64,000 nt of DNA. Source: Myxococcota bacterium. Its GTDB lineage: Bacteria; Myxococcota_A; UBA9160; SMWR01. The notes under the pieces were generated by a model. It was not told where the DNA came from, did no database searches, and was given only the letters and a program-made list of their open reading frames with translations. Location of the stretch: positions 62,001 through 126,000 of the forward strand of contig JBCCEW010000013.1 of the NCBI GenBank assembly GCA_039030075.1, given 5' to 3'. Shown here piece by piece: positions 41,823 to 49,691 of the stretch (position 1 is its first letter; every line of letters begins with the position of its first letter). The translations under genes were made by a program, and so were the position numbers.

Positions 41823-42633
41823 GCGGGAGCAGCACCTCGCCGATTACCAGGCGTTCCTCGAGGAGCGCGACGGGCCGATCGACGTCGATGCGTTCACACT
41901 GGCCCATCGCGAGTCGTACCTTCAAGAGCTCGAAGACAAGCCTGTGCGGTGGACAGGAGACGTCGACGACGCGGCCTTCTATCAGCACGTCCGCAAGACC
42001 GGGAGTCCACCGCTCGACGAGCGAACCTCTCTGCTGGTCTCAGCGGCTCTCGCCAACGTGGGCGAGTCCTACGGGGTCGAGGTGGAGCTCGACGCTTTCT
42101 CTAAGCGGCCCCATCGCGCGAGCGAGAACCCGCTTTACATGCACCTCATGTTCGAGGAGCGCTACCACACGCGCATTCTCGACGAGATGTGCCGGGTGTG
42201 TGGTCTCGAACCGGAGCGGCGATCCCCGTCGTGGCACCAGCGAGTAATCATCAACTGGATGATGTACCTCCCGGATCGACTGCGCTGGATTCCGATCTTC
42301 GCGGGTGAAGTCCTCGGCAGCGTGGTGTTCCAGCTTCTGCTCGAGAGCGTCGAACACTTTTCTGAGGAGCCGGAGGTCGAAGAGCGCGTCCGCTCTCTGC
42401 TTACCGAGATCTGGATCGACGAGGTTGGACACGTCGCATACCTTCGGGCGAAGATGGGCCCGATGGGAGTGCAGATCGCACGCGCACTCCTGCCGATGAT
42501 CGCCGCCTCGCTCTTCAAAGACGTGCCCGCCAACAACGCGATCGGACTGCACCGAGAGCGGGTCATGGAGCGCTTGCGAGACGGCGTGCCGGTTCCGCCG
42601 GGCTTCGGCTGGATGGCGCCCGACCCCGCCTAG
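41767..42633 (+). CDS. Ferritin-like (probable diiron) protein
   Basis: A 288-residue all-helical protein behind GGAGAAGCC. Two carboxylate/His motifs, MFEERYHTRIL (~120-130) and EIWIDEVGHVAYLR (~210-223), match the E-x-x-H pattern of ferritin-like diiron proteins. An earlier helix with VGESYGVEVEL could give another ligand. Relatives include diiron oxygenases and oxidases. Overlapping the amidohydrolase gene, it is a plausible monooxygenase or partner for the same substrate. I cannot place it in a named family, and iron binding is inferred from motif spacing. Confidence 0.72.
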   Translation: MSERTQKTFNPFRVLSNSEREQHLADYQAFLEERDGPIDVDAFTLAHRESYLQELEDKPVRWTGDVDDAAFYQHVRKTGSPPLDERTSLLVSAALANVGESYGVEVELDAFSKRPHRASENPLYMHLMFEERYHTRILDEMCRVCGLEPERRSPSWHQRVIINWMMYLPDRLRWIPIFAGEVLGSVVFQLLLESVEHFSEEPEVEERVRSLLTEIWIDEVGHVAYLRAKMGPMGVQIARALLPMIAASLFKDVPANNAIGLHRERVMERLRDGVPVPPGFGWMAPDPA

Positions 42634-42707
42634 GGAGAGCAGAGCCGGATTCCGCGCCCTATTCCCGTCGGGAGCGACTACCATGTCGCGGTCTACGGGG
42701 AAGGGTC

Positions 42708-44465
42708 GTGGAAACGGCGAAACCAGACTCCCAGCACCACTTCGGCCCGCGGCACGCGGCGCTCGATGCGAGGATCTACTTCCTCGCGGGCCTGTCCTAC
42801 CCCTGCTGGCGCTTTCTGTCCCCCGGCGGCGCCGCCCCGCTCTGGCCCTGGCTCGCGATCAGCGGAGTATTCCTCGCGATCGCCTGGCTCGTGCGGACGG
42901 GACGACTCCGCGACATGGCGCAGCACGACGCCACGATTCTCGTTTCTGGCCTGGTGACGCTGCACTTCATGCTGCTCGCCCACCAGAGCGAGATGCAGCC
43001 GTTCTATGCGGTCGGATCTTCGATGGCACTGATGATGACCGTACTGTTCGTGCGACGTGAGCGTGTGCTGTTCTTGTACGCCTCCTGCGCCACCGCGGCC
43101 GCGCTCGCACTCTACGTCGCCGAGGCCGACCCGCGAAAGGTCGCGTACTGGGCGGGTCCACTCCCGGTGTTCGCCTTCGCATACGTACGGATTCGATCCC
43201 AGAGCGCGTTCGAACGCAGCCTCGAGCTTCTCGTGGAAGAACGCACAGCGGCCCTGACCTCTGCGAACCGCAGGCTCCGCGAGGAGAGCGAGACCCGCGG
43301 TCGCCTCGAGAAGGAGCTCCGCGTCCAGCACAAGGTCGAGGCCGTGGGACGACTGGCCGGAGGCGTCGCGCACGACTTTAACAACCTGCTCACGACGATC
43401 GGCATCTACGCAGACCTGATTCACGACGGCCTTCCCGAGGAGAGCGAGCTCCGCGAGGAGATCCGCTACATCCAGCAAGCACAGCGCCAGGCCACGACGC
43501 TGACCCAGGAGCTGCTCACCCTCGGGCGCCGAAGCCACGCGCGCCTCGACGTGATCGACCTCAACCAGGTGATCCGCGAGAACGTCGCGCTGTTGCGACG
43601 CATCCTGCGTCCCCAACACGAGCTCGAGGTCGCGCTCGGGGACGCAGAGCTCCCGATCCTGGGAAACATCGACCAGCTGCAGCGCATCCTTCTGAACCTG
43701 GCCATGAACGCCGCCGACGCGATGCCCGGACCCGGCCGGCTGCGCATGGAGACGGCGATCGTCACTCGGGACCAGCTGGTGCAGCTGAACCTGGCCTCGC
43801 CCTTCGAAGAGTCCTCCGAGTTCGTGTGCTTCTCGGTCACCGACACCGGCGTCGGCATGACCCCGGAAGCCCGCGACCGCGCCTTCGACCCCTTCTATAC
43901 GACCAAAGCCGATAGCGGTTCCGGCCTCGGGCTCTCGATCGTCCACGGCATCGTGAGTCAGGCGGGGGGATACGTCCGACTCGCCAGCGAGCCAGGGCAC
44001 GGCGCCCGCTTCGACCTCTACTGGCCCAGTGCAGCCAAACCGAGCGATGCCCCGGTTGTGTCGGCTACCAGCCATCGGATGCCTCGAGGCTCCCGCATCT
44101 TGCTGGTCGACGACGAGGCGCCTCTGCGCGCCGCGGTTCAACGGGTGCTGACGTCCGCGGGTTGCTTCGTACAAGAAGCGGGAGATGGCGTGGAAGCGCT
44201 GGAGATCGCGCGTCGAGAGCCCTTCGACCTCGTCATCACCGACGCGGTGATGCCGCGGATGAGCGGCGTCGATCTCGCAGATCACCTGCGAGCGGAGCTA
44301 CCGAACACGCGAATCCTGGTGATGTCGGCCCATCTCAACGACGATGCGCTGAAACAGGTCGCGCCGGACCTGCCGTTCCTCGCCAAGCCCTTCGCGCCGA
44401 GGGAGTTTCTCGAGCGCGTCGAGGCACTGCTGTCGGCGCCAGCGCCCGAAGCGCGAGACTTCTAG
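42708..44465 (+). CDS. Membrane hybrid histidine kinase with C-terminal receiver
   Basis: A 585-residue sensor kinase. Five or six membrane segments (~20-160) form the sensor, followed by a coiled coil (FERSLELLVEERTAALTSANRRL), the H-box GRLAGGVAHDFNNLLTTI (His ~222), an N-box LLNLAMNAADAMPG, a G1 box SVTDTGVGM and G2 SGSGLGLSIVHGIV, then a receiver domain with VDDEAPLR, phospho-acceptor Asp in VITDAVMPRMSG and Lys in LAKPF. It starts at GTG behind GGGGAAGGG. The stop codon overlaps the convergent response-regulator gene by four bases, so the two are likely partners. The signal is unknown; the position suggests the amidohydrolase/diiron substrate. Confidence 0.9.
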   Translation: METAKPDSQHHFGPRHAALDARIYFLAGLSYPCWRFLSPGGAAPLWPWLAISGVFLAIAWLVRTGRLRDMAQHDATILVSGLVTLHFMLLAHQSEMQPFYAVGSSMALMMTVLFVRRERVLFLYASCATAAALALYVAEADPRKVAYWAGPLPVFAFAYVRIRSQSAFERSLELLVEERTAALTSANRRLREESETRGRLEKELRVQHKVEAVGRLAGGVAHDFNNLLTTIGIYADLIHDGLPEESELREEIRYIQQAQRQATTLTQELLTLGRRSHARLDVIDLNQVIRENVALLRRILRPQHELEVALGDAELPILGNIDQLQRILLNLAMNAADAMPGPGRLRMETAIVTRDQLVQLNLASPFEESSEFVCFSVTDTGVGMTPEARDRAFDPFYTTKADSGSGLGLSIVHGIVSQAGGYVRLASEPGHGARFDLYWPSAAKPSDAPVVSATSHRMPRGSRILLVDDEAPLRAAVQRVLTSAGCFVQEAGDGVEALEIARREPFDLVITDAVMPRMSGVDLADHLRAELPNTRILVMSAHLNDDALKQVAPDLPFLAKPFAPREFLERVEALLSAPAPEARDF

Positions 44466-45091
44466 GAGTTCTCGCGTCGCCGCGGACCGGGGTCGGAGCC
44501 GGGCTTCGGCGGCCAATCGCGCGCGATCTGCTGCACCGCCTGGCGCGAGATATCCAGCAGACGAGCGGCACCGCTCTTGCTGCCCTGGGTCATCGCCAGC
44601 GCCTGGTCGATCATGTTGTTGCGCACGCGATTCTGAAATTCCTTCATCGGAACCTTGCCCACGGCTGCCCGCGCGTGGTGCGAGATCTCCGGGGCGCTCG
44701 TAGCAGCGCGCATGACGACCTGCTCGAGTTCTTCGAGCTTGAAGGGCTTCGACAGGAACTCCTGAACGCCAAGACCCGGCAGCGCGAACGCCTCGTCCAT
44801 GCTCGCCGCACCGGAGATGCCGATCTTCAGCGGCTCGGGCGACATATCGAGCGTCGCCTTGAGCACGTCGATCGAGGATCCATCCGGAAGACAGATGTCG
44901 GCCACGATCAGGTCCGGGTGGTGATGCAAGAGCGCGAGCGCCTCGGCGGAGGTACCCGCTTCGAGCGCCTCGGCGCCCCACCGCTCGACGAGTTTCACCA
45001 TCGCGCGACGCAGCGGCACGTTGTCTTCGAGGAGCAGGACCCGTTCGAACTTCAGGGGCTCCGCCGGCAACGTCGCTGTATTTCCCGCCAT
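44462..45091 (-). CDS. Response regulator with Fis-type HTH output
   Basis: A 209-residue regulator: receiver LLLEDNVPLRRAMVKL, phospho-acceptor Asp ~65 in VADICLPDGSS, Ser in ISGAAS and Lys in LSKPFKLEEL. A linker leads to a Fis-type HTH (~155-188, MIDQALAMTQGSKSGAARLL and DISRQAVQQI). The build is like RegA/ActR-class regulators (no AAA+ module), although the HTH differs. It probably pairs with the adjacent hybrid kinase. There is no ribosome site; TATATT lies six bases before the ATG, predicting a leaderless mRNA. A GCAAG-N4-CTTGC palindrome about 68 bases upstream suggests autoregulation. Confidence 0.88.
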   Translation of the reverse strand: MAGNTATLPAEPLKFERVLLLEDNVPLRRAMVKLVERWGAEALEAGTSAEALALLHHHPDLIVADICLPDGSSIDVLKATLDMSPEPLKIGISGAASMDEAFALPGLGVQEFLSKPFKLEELEQVVMRAATSAPEISHHARAAVGKVPMKEFQNRVRNNMIDQALAMTQGSKSGAARLLDISRQAVQQIARDWPPKPGSDPGPRRRENS

Positions 45092-45097
45092 GACGGC

Positions 45098-45103
45098 AAT
45101 ATA
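45098..45103 (-). promoter_or_regulatory. -10-like hexamer of a predicted leaderless promoter (response regulator)
   Basis: TATATT on the minus strand within GGGCTATATTGCCGTC, six bases before the ATG at 45091, with no ribosome site. Confidence 0.5.
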
Positions 45104-45152
45104 GCCCTAGGGGAACCGCTTGCGAAGCCAAGTTGCGGATCGGAACGAGACC

Positions 45153-45166
45153 GCAAGCTCACTTGC
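45153..45166. promoter_or_regulatory. GCAAG-CTCA-CTTGC palindrome, probable operator upstream of the response regulator
   Basis: An inverted repeat centred about 68 bases upstream of the response-regulator start, a usual place for an activator site. It shares the core and spacer length with the perfect palindrome at 40243-40260. Further CTTGCG and TTGCGG half-sites lie at 45119-45137, nearer the promoter. Confidence 0.5.
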
Positions 45167-45200
45167 ACCCCATTTTCGAGGGGGGCCCGCGCCCGATCGC

Positions 45201-46124
45201 CTACCGACAGGGCATGCCCGGTACGGACGGACGGGGCGTCACGCGTGAGCCCGGCGAGTCACCGGCGGGAGACAGCTCGATCGTGATCGCTCCGACGAAG
45301 GTCTGGCTGCTGGCGTAGAGCAGCCGGCGCGGCCGCTCTTCCGTCACCCATGCCTGGGTCTCTCGATGACGCTGATCGTCCTCGTCGTCGTCGGTGAGCT
45401 CGCGGGTCGAGAGCTCCAGACGCCAGACGGCGTGCGACGTGCCCGACCAGGATCGCTCCTCGCGTCCCGCTACGCGTGCGCGAAGGAGGTAGCGACTCTT
45501 CCCCGTAAAGGTGTCGAGCTCGTAGGTCGCGCCCTCGGTGTAGTCCAGGTTCATCAGCAGGAACGTCGCGGTCGGGATGTCGAACGCGTTGTCCGACTGG
45601 TACCTGTACTCCTTGACGCGCCCCTTGCGGTGCCGAGTGCCGTGCATCGAGCCGACGTCGGGTCCGCCGGACGCGTAGCGCACCTCGGTGCGATCGTGTC
45701 GACGGTTCTTGCACTCGTCGATCGTGAATCGATCCGGGCCGAATGGCGCGGTCGCCACGCGCGCGTCTCCCCAGAAACGGTAGGGGTAGATCCAGTCGAG
45801 CACCGGATGGGTGGCCCCGAAGCCCTCCATCCGCACACTGCCGTCGCGCTCGAGCGCGTGCATTTCGATCGACGCGGTCGCCACCGGGAGGCCGGCCCAG
45901 CGGAGCACGTAGTGGAGGGGCGCGTCGGGGACGGTGGCCTCCACGGGGAGCGCGTATACCGGCGTGTCGACGGCCACGTCGAGGTTCTTCACGTAACGGG
46001 CGGTTGCGGGCAACGCGATGGCCACCGCGCACAGCGCCCACCCCGCCATCCTTCGGAGGCGGACGGCACTTCGTTCTGCAGCGTGGGATGCTTGGCTCAC
46101 GACCGCGATGGACGTGAACGGCAT
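45201..46124 (-). CDS. Exported DUF3108-like protein
   Basis: A 307-residue protein with a signal peptide (WALCAVAIALPATARYV after basic residues). The mature part is all-beta in character: APLHYVLRWAGLPVATASIEM resembles the start of DUF3108 (a periplasmic/outer-membrane domain with a lipocalin- or LolA-like barrel), followed by YPYRFWGDARVATAPFG, paired Tyr/Arg-rich strands and VWRLELSTRELTDDDEDD. The C-terminus is Pro/Arg-rich. It lies 71 bases downstream of the YdhR-like gene on the same strand. The family match is by eye and the role is unknown. Confidence 0.6.
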   Translation of the reverse strand: MPFTSIAVVSQASHAAERSAVRLRRMAGWALCAVAIALPATARYVKNLDVAVDTPVYALPVEATVPDAPLHYVLRWAGLPVATASIEMHALERDGSVRMEGFGATHPVLDWIYPYRFWGDARVATAPFGPDRFTIDECKNRRHDRTEVRYASGGPDVGSMHGTRHRKGRVKEYRYQSDNAFDIPTATFLLMNLDYTEGATYELDTFTGKSRYLLRARVAGREERSWSGTSHAVWRLELSTRELTDDDEDDQRHRETQAWVTEERPRRLLYASSQTFVGAITIELSPAGDSPGSRVTPRPSVPGMPCR

Positions 46125-46195
46125 GCGGCGGATTCAAGCGCTTTCGCGCCCTGCGGGAACGCCCCTCGGGACGTTCGGCGCGGCCCCGGCCCTGC

Positions 46196-46843
46196 CTAAT
46201 GGGCGGGCGCCACCTCGAGGATCACCGGAGCCTCGAAGAACTCCGCGCTGGACGGAACGCCCCCCTGTGGCGCGAAGAAGCGTTCGGCCGACGCCCGATC
46301 CTCCCAGAGCGCGATCGAACCGCCGGCTCCCGGTCGGCCCCACCCGTAGAGATGAACGAGCCCGGGGGTATCGACGGCGGGTGTCACGGCGGCACTGCGC
46401 ATCACGACGGCGACGAAAGTCGTGTCCGTCCGCACGGCGGCCGGCACGTCGGTTCGTGATTGCCCCGACACCTGGTCACCCGATTCCTCGATCTCGAGAG
46501 AAGCCGGTTCTCCGTAGCGCGCGGCGATGTCGGCGTGCCAGGCGGCGTCGTAGAACGCGTCTGCGGCGGCCCGGTCGCGCCACAGATAGATTCCCCCCAG
46601 CTCGCCCGAGTCGGCAATCGTGAAGAACTTCCGCTCGAGACCGGGGATCTCCGCGTAGCGCGGGGCCGCGGCCTCGAAGCGCCAGCGAACGAAGAAGCGC
46701 GGCGCATACCAAGGGGTCTTCACCTTGACGATCGACACGACGCGTGGCGACGCCGCGGGCTCGGCGCCCGACGGCGCGGCCAGGCCCCCCGTCAATCCGA
46801 ACACGAGCGCCGTAGCAGCCACGAACCTCGCGTAGCCGCTCAT
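46196..46843 (-). CDS. Exported YdhR/ABM-like protein with two repeats
   Basis: A 215-residue protein with a signal peptide ending near PSGAEP. Two ABM/YdhR-like ferredoxin-fold modules follow. The first has IPGLERKFFTIADSGELGGIY, LWRDRAAADAFYDAAWHADI; the second has TPGLVHLYGWGRPGAGGSIALW and EDRASAERFF. YdhR-type proteins are proposed monooxygenases acting without metal. An exported version is unusual. The ATG overlaps the stop of the upstream dehydrogenase gene (ATGA), so the two are translationally coupled and probably under the divergent TetR regulator. Confidence 0.72.
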   Translation of the reverse strand: MSGYARFVAATALVFGLTGGLAAPSGAEPAASPRVVSIVKVKTPWYAPRFFVRWRFEAAAPRYAEIPGLERKFFTIADSGELGGIYLWRDRAAADAFYDAAWHADIAARYGEPASLEIEESGDQVSGQSRTDVPAAVRTDTTFVAVVMRSAAVTPAVDTPGLVHLYGWGRPGAGGSIALWEDRASAERFFAPQGGVPSSAEFFEAPVILEVAPAH

Positions 46844-47910
46844 CGCGCGAGCTCCTGCGCCGGCGTCTCGGGAAGGACGGACGCGCGAGAGAAGAGCAGC
46901 TTGGGCGCGGGATCCGTGAGGAGCTCCGCCGCGTCTTCGAAGCACGCCCGCTTCGTGACGAGCGCTCCGGGGTCCCAGCGGCCCGCGCAGACGTGGCCCA
47001 GCATCTCCTCGAGCATCGGTCGCGACTGCACCCGGCTGATCTCGTAGCGAACGCCGCGCTTGTACATCTCGAGCAGTGGCAGCTCGGCCATCGCCTCGGT
47101 GCCGTTCGAGACACTCGTGCAGATCCCGCCCGGCGCAGTCGAGTCGATCGCGAAGCGGCGGCCGGGCTCGAGGGTGCAGGCGTCGACCACGATCGGAAAC
47201 ACGGCTTCCGCGTTCGGCATGGCGGCGAGGGACACCTCGCGCGGCTCTACACCGAGGCGCTCCGCCAATGCCAGACGCCCCGGGTCTGCATCGGCATAGA
47301 CGACCCGTTCGGCGCCCAGCCCGAGTGCCGCCTGGGCTGCGAAGAGTCCGACGCTCTGGGCCAGACCGCCGACGACCAACACGGCGGCGCCCGGTTCGTC
47401 GCGCAAGTGAGGCGCGACGGTGCGATACCCATCGGCGGCGTTGTCGGCCAGGTGCGCGGCTGCGGCCACGTCCACGTCCGCCGGGAGGCGCACGATCATG
47501 GCGTTCGCGAAGGGCACACGCAGCACGTCCGAGAAAGCGCCTCCGAAGTCGATGCCCCCGCAGCGACCGAGGCCGTAGTTGGCGCCGAAGGGGACGGCGT
47601 CGCATGCGTTCGGCCGCCCGGCCTGGCACGGCCCGCAGCGCCCGCAGTGGATCTGGAAGGAAACGCAGACGCGGTCGCCCGGCCGACACGTGGTCACCGC
47701 GTCCCCGACGTCGAGCACCTCGGCCACCATCTCGTGCCCCACGGCGAACGGAGCGCGCCGCGGGATCTGGCCGAGCCCGATATAGAGGTCGAGATCGCAG
47801 CGGGCCACGGCGAGGGGGCGCAGCAGGGCGGCCTCGTTCGAGTCGAGCTTCGGCTCGGGGACATCGCGCCAGGCGTACTGGCGCGGCCCGAGGAACTGGA
47901 GCTGTTGCAT
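46840..47910 (-). CDS. Zinc-dependent medium-chain alcohol dehydrogenase family protein
   Basis: A 356-residue MDR enzyme. Catalytic-zinc ligands appear as ARCDLD (Cys ~37) and GHEMV (His/Glu ~58-59). The structural zinc loop HCGRCGPCQAGRPNACD carries four cysteines. The Rossmann part VLVVGGLAQSVGLFAAQAAL (~176-195) and VVYADADPGRL bind NAD(P). GGAG precedes the ATG. It is the first gene of a coupled pair with the YdhR-like gene and is divergent from a TetR-family gene across 172 bases containing a palindrome. The alcohol or aldehyde substrate is unknown. Confidence 0.88.
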   Translation of the reverse strand: MQQLQFLGPRQYAWRDVPEPKLDSNEAALLRPLAVARCDLDLYIGLGQIPRRAPFAVGHEMVAEVLDVGDAVTTCRPGDRVCVSFQIHCGRCGPCQAGRPNACDAVPFGANYGLGRCGGIDFGGAFSDVLRVPFANAMIVRLPADVDVAAAAHLADNAADGYRTVAPHLRDEPGAAVLVVGGLAQSVGLFAAQAALGLGAERVVYADADPGRLALAERLGVEPREVSLAAMPNAEAVFPIVVDACTLEPGRRFAIDSTAPGGICTSVSNGTEAMAELPLLEMYKRGVRYEISRVQSRPMLEEMLGHVCAGRWDPGALVTKRACFEDAAELLTDPAPKLLFSRASVLPETPAQELAR

Positions 47911-47956
47911 GGGGAGGCTCCGAGCGGGCGCAGGGCGCGAGGGATGTCGCGCGTTC

Positions 47957-47977
47957 GTATGTATGTCATACTACATA
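47957..47977. promoter_or_regulatory. Candidate TetR operator in the divergent region
   Basis: An AT-rich island in GC-rich DNA, with TATGTA and TACATA arms at 47958-47963 and 47972-47977 and an inner perfect GTATG-T-CATAC repeat. CGTTC and GAACG extend the symmetry outside (47952-47982). It lies 48 bases from the dehydrogenase start and about 105 bases from the TetR start, where a repressor could block both promoters. Confidence 0.55.
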
Positions 47978-48082
47978 GAACGAATCAAGGCCGTTCTTCC
48001 CAGGCTCCCGCCGCGGGATCGGCCGGGGCGGTGTCCTCGAGGGCCGTGCGGCCTCGAATCGCCCCTTCGAACCGGAGAAGCG

Positions 48083-48658
48083 GTGCCCCGCGTCGACACC
48101 CATCAGAAGCGCGCCATGCTCGAAGCGGCCGTGCGACTGTTCCGCCGCCACGGCTACGAACGGACGTCGATGCTCGATGTCGTGCGCGAGAGCGGCGGTC
48201 CCCGCGGCTCTCTCTACCACTACTTCCCCGGCGGCAAGGTCGACCTGGCGCGCCAGGCCATCGAATTGGCGAACGCCGCGGTCCGCGACTGGATCCAGGC
48301 CGCGGGCGTCGCCTCGACCTCTCCGGCCGACTTCGTTCGGCGGCTCGGGAAAGCGTACGCCGGTGCGTTGCGTGGCTCCGACTTCAGCGAGGGCTGCCCG
48401 ATTGCCACGGTCGCACTGGAGACGGCGCCCGGCATCCCGGAGCTGGGCGACACCTGCGCAGCCGGCTTCGACAGCTGGATCCAGATCACCCGTGAGATCC
48501 TTCAGCGCCACGGCCTGCCCGAGTCCAATGCCGCCAGCACCGCCCTCCACGCCGTCAGCGCGATCGAAGGGGCGTTGATCCTCTCTCGCGCGCGAGGCAA
48601 CACCGAGCCCCTCGACCGCGTCGTGTCCCTGCTCGCCGATGGTCTCGTGACCGACTGA
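48083..48658 (+). CDS. TetR family transcriptional regulator
   Basis: A 191-residue TetR protein: the N-terminal HTH has RAMLEAAVRLFRRHGYERTS, MLDVVRESGGPRGSLYHYFPGGKVDLARQAI, and the C-terminal ligand domain has a conserved GCPIATVALE stretch typical of the LmrA/YxaF subgroup. The GTG start follows GGAGAAGC; an open frame further upstream lacks family similarity. It probably represses the divergent dehydrogenase-YdhR pair and itself through the palindrome between them. The ligand is unknown. Confidence 0.88.
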   Translation: MPRVDTHQKRAMLEAAVRLFRRHGYERTSMLDVVRESGGPRGSLYHYFPGGKVDLARQAIELANAAVRDWIQAAGVASTSPADFVRRLGKAYAGALRGSDFSEGCPIATVALETAPGIPELGDTCAAGFDSWIQITREILQRHGLPESNAASTALHAVSAIEGALILSRARGNTEPLDRVVSLLADGLVTD

Positions 48659-48690
48659 AGTCGGGATCGGGCCTGTGCCACCATGGCGGC

Positions 48691-49584
48691 ATGCCCAACG
48701 ACGTCGTCCTCTACGAAGAACGCGACTCCATCGCGATCATCACGCTGAACCGCCCGGAGAAGAAGAACACGCTCACCGACGCCGTGATCCAGGGCGTTGC
48801 GAATGGGATCGACGCGGCGTCGAAATCGCCGGCGGTGGCCGCCGTCGTGCTGCGCGGCGCGGGCGACACGTTCACGGCCGGCTACGACCTCACCGCCGGC
48901 AGCGATGCCGGTTCGGGGGGTGGTGAGCCGTCGGGTTGGAGCACGCCCTACGGCGCCGTCGGCCCGAAACCGCGCGAAGGTGCGTGGGACCCGGTGCGCG
49001 ACTGGCAGTTCATGGGGAACAACGTGCGCCGGTTCATGAAGATCTGGGAGTGTCCGAAACCGGTGCTCGGCGAGGTCAAGGGCTGGGCAGTTGGCGGCGC
49101 GACCGATCTCGTGTTGTGCTGCGACCTGCTCTTCATGGCCGAGGACGCGCACATCGGATACGCGCCGAGCCGGATCTTCGGCACGCCGACGACCATGCTC
49201 TGGGTGTACCGACTCGGCCTCGAGCACGCGAAGCAGTTCCTGCTCACCGGGCGCGCGATCGACGCCGAGACGGCCTACCGCATCGGCCTCGTGTCCCAGG
49301 TCCTGCCGAAGGATGACCTCTCGCGGGTCATCGAGGAAGAGGCCCAGCGTTTCCGGCACATCCCGGCGAACCAGCTCGCGCTCAACAAGCTGCTCATCAA
49401 CCAGGCCTTCGAGAACATGGGGCTGCGCACGAGCCAGCTGCTCGGGACCTTCTTCGATGGCGTCACGCGACACACCGAAGAGGCCTATCGCTGGGTCGAG
49501 GCCTTCGGCGAACGCGGCTTCCGCGAGGTGATCCGAGAACGCGACGCGCCCTGGGGTGACTACGGCGAGAAGAAGCGCACCTAG
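48691..49584 (+). CDS. Enoyl-CoA hydratase/isomerase (crotonase) family protein
   Basis: A 297-residue crotonase. IAIITLNRPEKKNTLTDAVI, FTAGYDL (oxyanion/CoA loop ~62-68), GWAVGGATDLVLCCDLLFMAED (second oxyanion loop) and IGYAPSRIFGTPTTMLWVYR are seen. The usual hydratase glutamates are not in their usual place, so hydration is uncertain; isomerase, hydrolase or other crotonase chemistry is possible. An insertion of ~25 Gly/Pro-rich residues follows the first oxyanion loop. There is no good ribosome site; CACCAT sits six bases before the ATG, a weak version of the leaderless pattern. Confidence 0.82.
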   Translation: MPNDVVLYEERDSIAIITLNRPEKKNTLTDAVIQGVANGIDAASKSPAVAAVVLRGAGDTFTAGYDLTAGSDAGSGGGEPSGWSTPYGAVGPKPREGAWDPVRDWQFMGNNVRRFMKIWECPKPVLGEVKGWAVGGATDLVLCCDLLFMAEDAHIGYAPSRIFGTPTTMLWVYRLGLEHAKQFLLTGRAIDAETAYRIGLVSQVLPKDDLSRVIEEEAQRFRHIPANQLALNKLLINQAFENMGLRTSQLLGTFFDGVTRHTEEAYRWVEAFGERGFREVIRERDAPWGDYGEKKRT

Positions 49585-49691
49585 CCGGACGAGCCGCACG
49601 AAACGGATCCGACGCGTTCCTTGACCCCCTCCCCGGCCGGAGACGATACTCGCGGACTTTGCGGAACCTTCCGCGCCTTCGGAGTGCGTCC

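Noticed and set aside
41767-42633. Calling the ferritin-like protein an AurF-type N-oxygenase
   Set aside because: Only the general E-x-x-H diiron pattern is visible. The AurF-specific spacing and residues could not be confirmed by eye.
44462-45091. Naming the response regulator RegA/ActR/PrrA
   Set aside because: The size and Fis-type output fit, but the conserved HTH sequence of that family is not present, and the partner kinase is a hybrid with its own receiver.
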